Positions 59,238 to 64,000 of a DNA stretch of 64,000 nt are shown here, piece by piece (the first letter of the stretch is position 1; the number at the start of each line of letters is the position of its first letter). The stretch comes from Symsagittifera roscoffensis. Lineage: Eukaryota > Xenacoelomorpha > Acoela > Convolutidae. The translations under genes and the position numbers were made by a program. The notes below the pieces were generated by a model. That model made no database searches. It had not been told where the DNA came from and was given only the letters and a program-made list of their open reading frames with translations. The stretch is from contig NC_087069.1 in the NCBI RefSeq assembly GCF_963678635.1, positions 28,686,776 to 28,750,775 of the forward strand. Direction: 5' to 3'.

Positions 59238-61037
59238 TTAGTCGTCGGGGAAAAAACCGTGGGGGAAGATATCATGAATTAGTTCTGAAGTTGTTAGTAG
59301 TTTAGCTAAGATGCGGATGATATTTTTAGTTTGAAGCAGTGGCCAAAGCAATTGAAGTGCCTTAATAGTGGTTAGTTCTTCAGTGCCTACTGCAAACTCA
59401 TAAGGTGTGTTTTGGATTAAGTTATATAATTTGTGGTTAAATTTAGTGTTGTGGATGAATTCTAAAATTGGGATTTCTATAGGTTGTACAAACTCGTGCG
59501 GGATAAGGAAGGGTCGGGATTCTTCGGCGTTGAAGGTCTTGGTGATGGGGCAGAAAATGTACATTTGGGTTATGGGGTCATAATTACGAAGAATACCATG
59601 GAGGTTAGTGTCTTTAATACAATATGTGAAATTTAGGAAATACGGTGAAGTGTATTTTGAATTGATGAATTGAAAACGATGGTGTGGTTGTCTAGAGGGT
59701 GTGTGGAGGTCAAAGTGATTTTGGATGAAACGATAGTAACTGTATGTATGTGTTTGTTTAGTGCGCAACATAATATCATGTGAGCAGTGCAAATCTCTTT
59801 CGTGTGGTGCAAGGAAGTGAAAGGTTAGTGAAAAGATTTGGAAGCGTTCTTTAAAACTTTCGTATGCTTGTGTGTTTGTTAGTGCTTCTGAAATAATGTG
59901 ATCAAACTTTCGGTCGAAGATGTTTAGTGTAAATACATATGGTTTTTTGATGAAAAATTTCTCGGTGATTTGTGGATTAGCGAAGCGATCGTCGTCTAAG
60001 AATTGATCTTGGTTAGCTCTGATGATGTTGTGATCGTAGTATTCTAGTGTATATTCATTAGCTCTAGGTGCAGTGTGTATTTTTAGTGATTTTTTATATC
60101 CAACGTAAGTAAATTGTCTAGCAGTTAGCGGTGTAGTTAGTCGATATAGAATGTCTTTGTTTCGTTCTATGTCGATGGAAGTGTTGGATAAAGGTAAGCA
60201 AAGAGGGTTAGTGAAATGATAGTATGAGGTCCAAGAGAGAGTGGGCATTAAAACGTATTCATCTACAAAGTTGCGTGTTTCGTTAGTGTCGTGGGGGGTG
60301 TTTAAGGTGTATTGTGGAAATGAGGGTAAAGTGATAGCTAAAAATTCTTTAGTATTAGTATGCTGGGGGTGGTTGATGTATTCACGGGCTGTTCCTGGTT
60401 TTGCTGGGAAAGGATGGTTGGGGAATTTTCTTTTAAAAGTGCGGTAAGCTCTATTAGTGTTTAGTGAAGATATAGTGGATGTGGATGATGGTGTTAATGA
60501 TTCAGTATAATTTGAAGAGGGTGTCGGGGGATTGGATGAATTTGTAGTGGAGGAGATTTGGTTTATGGTCGGGGTGTTAAGGTGGTAGGGTTGTTGTTGG
60601 AGGGTAATAAAATTATCTAGTTCTGGGGAGATTCGGGGGGTGTCTGGAGAATGAGATGATTGGTCAGAATGGTATGAGGAGTAGGTTGGGGTAACTTGGG
60701 AAGCATAAGAAGGTGTGGGAGTGATTGGGTCAGGGTTATTTGACAATATGGGTTGAAAAGGGGGTTGAGAAAAATTAGAAGGGTTATGAAAATTATTGGA
60801 TGGAGATGGTTCTGAGTCGGCAAATTCATCGGGGGTTTCAATATTCGGGTTATTGAGCTGTGAGATGGAGTATAAAACTGAAATATGTGAGTTAGTGTCG
60901 GAATTCATGCCTGATGTTACATTGCTAGATGGAAAATCGGGTGGCGGAAAAGCAAAAAGTGGTATGATTGGGATTGAAGAGGTAAGATTGGTTGGATGGG
61001 AATTTGATCGGTGGAGTGATCCAAGTTGGCGGCTCAT
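59238..61037 (-). CDS. ORF C, 599 aa, unknown structural-type protein, intact
   Basis: It starts at an ATG overlapping the glycoprotein stop by 4 nt (ATGA), which suggests translation by stop-restart. Residues 1-200 are Ser/Pro/Thr/Asn-rich and probably disordered. From about residue 205 (AYRTFKRKFPNHPF) to the end it looks globular, with many aromatic and histidine residues (LDDDRFANPQI, LHTPSRQPHHRFQFINS, FNFTYCIKD-like strands, HGFFPDD end). No signal peptide, membrane segment, zinc knuckle or catalytic signature of protease, polymerase or integrase is apparent. Conserved with copy 1. Position after an envelope gene leaves capsid, matrix or accessory roles open; none can be claimed. I do not recognise the family. 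Confidence 0.85.
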   Translation of the reverse strand: MSRQLGSLHRSNSHPTNLTSSIPIIPLFAFPPPDFPSSNVTSGMNSDTNSHISVLYSISQLNNPNIETPDEFADSEPSPSNNFHNPSNFSQPPFQPILSNNPDPITPTPSYASQVTPTYSSYHSDQSSHSPDTPRISPELDNFITLQQQPYHLNTPTINQISSTTNSSNPPTPSSNYTESLTPSSTSTISSLNTNRAYRTFKRKFPNHPFPAKPGTAREYINHPQHTNTKEFLAITLPSFPQYTLNTPHDTNETRNFVDEYVLMPTLSWTSYYHFTNPLCLPLSNTSIDIERNKDILYRLTTPLTARQFTYVGYKKSLKIHTAPRANEYTLEYYDHNIIRANQDQFLDDDRFANPQITEKFFIKKPYVFTLNIFDRKFDHIISEALTNTQAYESFKERFQIFSLTFHFLAPHERDLHCSHDIMLRTKQTHTYSYYRFIQNHFDLHTPSRQPHHRFQFINSKYTSPYFLNFTYCIKDTNLHGILRNYDPITQMYIFCPITKTFNAEESRPFLIPHEFVQPIEIPILEFIHNTKFNHKLYNLIQNTPYEFAVGTEELTTIKALQLLWPLLQTKNIIRILAKLLTTSELIHDIFPHGFFPDD

Positions 61038-63652
61038 CGTGGGCTAAAAAAATTATTATTTTGAGATTGAAAAGCGGTGGTATGGGGCTGTTCAATAATT
61101 TGTTCATAAGTATTATCATCTTGTGATTGATGTGTCATTATATGTTGGATGGGACTTTGTGATGTGGTGAGTCGAAAATTTGGATTATGTGTGATGGCTA
61201 AATTTCGAAAATTTCGTGGGACTAGGGATAGTGGATGATTATTTGGTAGGGGTGGTAGTTGTGGTGCCGTTGGCTGTGTGTCGACATTGTTATGTTCTTC
61301 GTCGTATGTATTTTGTCGTGTTGTTATTTTTGTGTTATATTCTTTTATTTGTGCGTCTAAAAGAATTTTGTTTATAGATGTGGAAAAAATTCCAAAAAAT
61401 CCTGCAAAGAGTATGCGTGCTACGCTTGCTTGTCTGTTTACTTGTGTGTGTATAGCACATGTATTGTAGATTCCTTTTAAGAGTGAGAAAAGAAATCCAA
61501 TAAAGTTAAACATTGCGTATAAAATAGTCAATTTTTCTAAGATGTAGTAGGGCCATCCTAGAAAATCAAGGATTTCATTTTTGAGTGTAACAAAGCTAAA
61601 AATGTTGATTGGTGATATATCTTGGGGACGGTATTTTTCGCCGTTTAGATATATATAATCTTTAATGTCTTTAAAATATCCGCTATAGTCTTGCGTGTAG
61701 ATATCGGCAAATCCTGCGGTTTCTGCAAGTTTGCGTAAATTTTGGTCTATTGATTGTCTTTGTATAGTGTCCATTTGTGTTAATAATTCTTGGAATTGTT
61801 GTGTTCTAATGTGATGTTGAATATCTGATTTTGAATAGATTCCTATTGATTGTAAGTCTATATTTGGGTTTCGAGCAATAGCGCGAATGCTTTCTGGTGA
61901 AAATTTTTTGAGTGATTGCATTAATGTGGGATATGGAGTGAGAAGGTAATATTTATTTTCATCAGGGTTTAGTTGTACTACATTGTGGCTATTTTCTGAT
62001 CCACATGGGACTGCGGTATCCCAGAAATAGGTTCTTCGTGAAAGTGTATCCACGAAATGTACTTTATTCTTATAAAAGATAGGGATTCTTTTATAACATC
62101 GTTTATCTTCAAAAACGTAGAGTGGTGATACTTTTTTGGTACAAGTATAAAACCATAAGATGTTTCCTTCGTAGTCTAAAAAATTTGATCTATTTCCTGA
62201 TAATAAGTATCCTGCGTAGGGTATTTTTAATACTGCTAGTGCAAGTGATTGTAATATTTGTGTTCGTTCTAATTCGCATAGTTGGTGTAGTGTTTCTAAT
62301 TCGGAGAGTGACATTTCTTGAAAAATTCGGCTAATTGTATAATCTAGTTTCATATCTAAATGAATATCATAGTGGATATTACCGAAATATGTAGTATTCA
62401 TTAGTGATAATTCTTGTAAGCGTGTGCTTCTGGTGTCATAAGGTTTTAGATGTCCACCAGGTTGTCCGTTGCTTTTTTCAAAATTAACTGGTATATAGGA
62501 TGTTCCTTCGTTTAGAGGATGACCTGTGGCATATGGGTCGATTTTTACTTTTCCAGTGGTCATGTCGAATCCTTTTTCGTATTCAACTAATATTTCAGAG
62601 TATTGTGTTCTGTGAAGTGGATTCCTGTATTTACATGCAAGTTCTGTTTCTTGATATATTTGAAAACGTGTCAATTTATTTTCTATATTGTCTATGTTTC
62701 TAAAATCGGAACTTAGTTTTCGTGATGGATGGACTTGTTCATAAGGAATTGATTGTATGAAATATTTTTCGTGAAATTTTATCATACGAGCGTGTATTTT
62801 TGCTACTTGAAATGTTGTACATGTATCTTCGGGGAACCAAACAATTGTTGCTTGTGTTCTCGTTGTAGGGTCGCAATATCCTTGATCATTTTTACAAGGT
62901 AGTCGGATTCCTTTATAGATCATTGTATTATCAGATAAATCTCGTGTTAGTTGTATTTTTTCGAGTTGTATTTTCCAATCGAAAAACATTATTTCTTGGT
63001 ATCCTTTATTTTTTGTGTCTGCTTTGCAGTTTGATGGGTCATTTATACCAATGTGTGGTATCCAATGTTTATCGTGTAGGTCATAGGTTAATCGTCCGTG
63101 TGCGCCGTTATACGGGTATTTTTCGTCTAGTTTTATATGTCCTTGGTGTCTTTCAAGTTGTGATTGGTGTACAGAGTCTGAAAAAACTTGAAAATTAACT
63201 AATTTTCTTTGGGAGTTTTTATTTTGTGTGATGTTTAGTCTAAGTAATTCATTTTTACAATCGTCGGGATTGAGATGTAAAAGGCGTTCTATATTACTTT
63301 GATAGAATGATTCATGGTCAAGTCGGTTTTTGTTTCCGTTCGAGACTTGTGAACAATGTACTTTCTTTTCGGAAAATGTCGCTGTGAATTTATAACCTGT
63401 AACTGTTGTTGCTCGGGCTTTTGAATAGAGTGTTGCTATGATATCTGTGGTTTCTATAGCTTGTGGTTCTGTTTCACATTGTGATACTTGATTTATTGCA
63501 TATTTATGTAGTGTTTTTTGTTCATTTTCTTCGCAATCGTAATGTGTTACTAATAAATCTTGTGGTCCTGTACGAGGGGAAGGGTTTATGTTTTGATTTG
63601 AGGTTACTAGAAAAAAGAGTTGGAGAAAAATTAATAATTTTAGAATATACAT
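61034..63652 (-). CDS. Envelope-type membrane glycoprotein, 872 aa, intact
   Basis: A signal peptide (residues 1-18, YILKLLIFLQLFFLVTS) is followed by a Cys-containing ectodomain. Near its start a YDC at 38-40 is followed by a second Cys at 59, an arrangement I associate with glycoproteins of chuviruses and related retrotransposon envelopes; this link is inference. Potential N-glycosylation sites include NIT, NTT and NRS. A hydrophobic anchor lies at about 708-727, with a second hydrophobic stretch at 745-758. The tail of about 107 residues carries PTAP (794-797) and YEQI (849-852), motifs known for ESCRT recruitment and for endocytic sorting. It would act at the cell or particle surface. The start is fixed by the signal peptide; it overlaps ORF A by 13 nt and ORF C by 4 nt. 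An alternative is a class III or other fusion protein of unknown lineage. Confidence 0.85.
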   Translation of the reverse strand: MYILKLLIFLQLFFLVTSNQNINPSPRTGPQDLLVTHYDCEENEQKTLHKYAINQVSQCETEPQAIETTDIIATLYSKARATTVTGYKFTATFSEKKVHCSQVSNGNKNRLDHESFYQSNIERLLHLNPDDCKNELLRLNITQNKNSQRKLVNFQVFSDSVHQSQLERHQGHIKLDEKYPYNGAHGRLTYDLHDKHWIPHIGINDPSNCKADTKNKGYQEIMFFDWKIQLEKIQLTRDLSDNTMIYKGIRLPCKNDQGYCDPTTRTQATIVWFPEDTCTTFQVAKIHARMIKFHEKYFIQSIPYEQVHPSRKLSSDFRNIDNIENKLTRFQIYQETELACKYRNPLHRTQYSEILVEYEKGFDMTTGKVKIDPYATGHPLNEGTSYIPVNFEKSNGQPGGHLKPYDTRSTRLQELSLMNTTYFGNIHYDIHLDMKLDYTISRIFQEMSLSELETLHQLCELERTQILQSLALAVLKIPYAGYLLSGNRSNFLDYEGNILWFYTCTKKVSPLYVFEDKRCYKRIPIFYKNKVHFVDTLSRRTYFWDTAVPCGSENSHNVVQLNPDENKYYLLTPYPTLMQSLKKFSPESIRAIARNPNIDLQSIGIYSKSDIQHHIRTQQFQELLTQMDTIQRQSIDQNLRKLAETAGFADIYTQDYSGYFKDIKDYIYLNGEKYRPQDISPINIFSFVTLKNEILDFLGWPYYILEKLTILYAMFNFIGFLFSLLKGIYNTCAIHTQVNRQASVARILFAGFFGIFSTSINKILLDAQIKEYNTKITTRQNTYDEEHNNVDTQPTAPQLPPLPNNHPLSLVPRNFRNLAITHNPNFRLTTSQSPIQHIMTHQSQDDNTYEQIIEQPHTTAFQSQNNNFFSPR

Positions 63653-64000
63653 GTGTATGATAATCCTGAGTATGGGTTATAAAATGTAATGTAACCAATT
63701 GTGTTTTTGGTATATCTGTCGTATTTATATATTACTTCAGTAGTTATAAACGGTGGTGGTAATGATTGAGCTGTTATGTTAGGTGGATTTAATGGGTAGG
63801 GGTGTTGTGTAATATTGTTTAATTTAACTGTGATTTCAAACTTTAATTGTAAACTGTTTTGTTGGAGTATTTGAATATTGTGATCACGGATATCGTTGTG
63901 AATATCTTGGCGATATTGTAATCTATTAAGTGCCCAGTTATGAAGGCGGTTACTTTCTTGATGTTGTCCAAATAATGGTGGAGGTGCTGTGAATGTATTC
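63640..64000 (-). CDS. ORF A, C-terminal 119 residues, copy 2 (partial at window edge)
   Basis: Open from the window edge to a TAA at 63642-63640, within the glycoprotein start region (13-nt overlap). It reads FTAPPPLFGQ, NRLHNWALNRLQY, LKFEITVKLNNI and, at the end, GLSYTCIF. Where copy 1 has a stop this copy has CAA. It shows that the C-terminal domain of ORF A is a genuine coding sequence. Family unknown. Confidence 0.75.
   Translation of the reverse strand, partial: NTFTAPPPLFGQHQESNRLHNWALNRLQYRQDIHNDIRDHNIQILQQNSLQLKFEITVKLNNITQHPYPLNPPNITAQSLPPPFITTEVIYKYDRYTKNTIGYITFYNPYSGLSYTCIF

Larger units (their letters stand above)
57292..64000 (-). mobile_element. Multi-ORF envelope-bearing element, copy 2 (intact in view, runs off the window)
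   Basis: Minus-strand copy of the unit at 38336-48104. It starts at the shared terminus at 57292 and extends past the right edge. ORF A (partial), glycoprotein and ORF C are all open with no stop or frameshift, and the compact overlaps and the post-ORF C intron are kept. It lacks the 1543-bp duplication of copy 1. The two copies point their 3' ends at each other across 9.2 kb. Confidence 0.85.

Overview
This is AT-rich eukaryotic DNA from a non-mammalian, probably invertebrate, animal. It is almost wholly repeat-derived. The basis is: GT-AG intron signals, a BEL/Pao LTR retrotransposon, a Ty3-like gag-protease remnant, LINE remnants, one terminal fibrinogen-domain exon, satellites, and two 200-N assembly gaps (11941-12140 and 38122-38321). 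No bacterial-type gene organisation, rRNA, functional tRNA or CRISPR array is visible. I cannot name the species.

Layout, left to right. 1-14.56 kb: a long, diverged inverted repeat (arms about 1-2845 and 12141-14560). In its loop sits a complete but dead BEL/Pao element (4507-11303) with both LTRs, a 5-bp target duplication, primer-binding site, polypurine tract and decayed gag-pol on the minus strand. It interrupts a short ORF that reads through if the element is removed. 15.9-18.5 kb: minus-strand gag/zinc-knuckle/protease remnant. 18.7-19.5 kb: satellite of about 40 bp period. 20.4-33.2 kb: a second inverted-repeat pair (arms 20427-21262 and 32105-33247), each arm ending in its own G/C-run hairpin. 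Between the arms lie a TACA-rich tract (22-23.2 kb), a foldback hairpin (25.08-26.02 kb) and block A of a large direct repeat. Blocks A (26025-31469) and B (33637-37979) are made of minus-strand LINE remnants.

38.3-64 kb holds the most unusual content: two inverted copies of a compact multi-ORF unit. Copy 1 (about 38336-48104, plus strand) is decayed. Copy 2 (57292 to beyond 64000, minus strand) is intact as far as seen. The ORFs are packed like viral genes: a small hydrophobic ORF abuts ORF A (TAA then ATG); ORF A (N-terminal membrane segments, then a Pro/Ser/Thr-rich part) overlaps the glycoprotein ORF by 13 nt; and that overlaps ORF C by 4 nt (ATGA). The 872-residue product looks like a type I viral fusion glycoprotein, with signal peptide, C-terminal membrane anchor, and PTAP and YxxI motifs in the tail. 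ORF C (599 aa) is unrecognised. A short GT-AG intron follows its stop codon in both copies. No polymerase, integrase or transposase of this unit is in the window, so its class is open: an envelope-bearing mobile element or an endogenised virus. The spacer between copies (48105-57291) contains a decayed reverse transcriptase of the zinc-finger plus C-terminal nuclease type, an 11-residue-encoding minisatellite and the fibrinogen exon.
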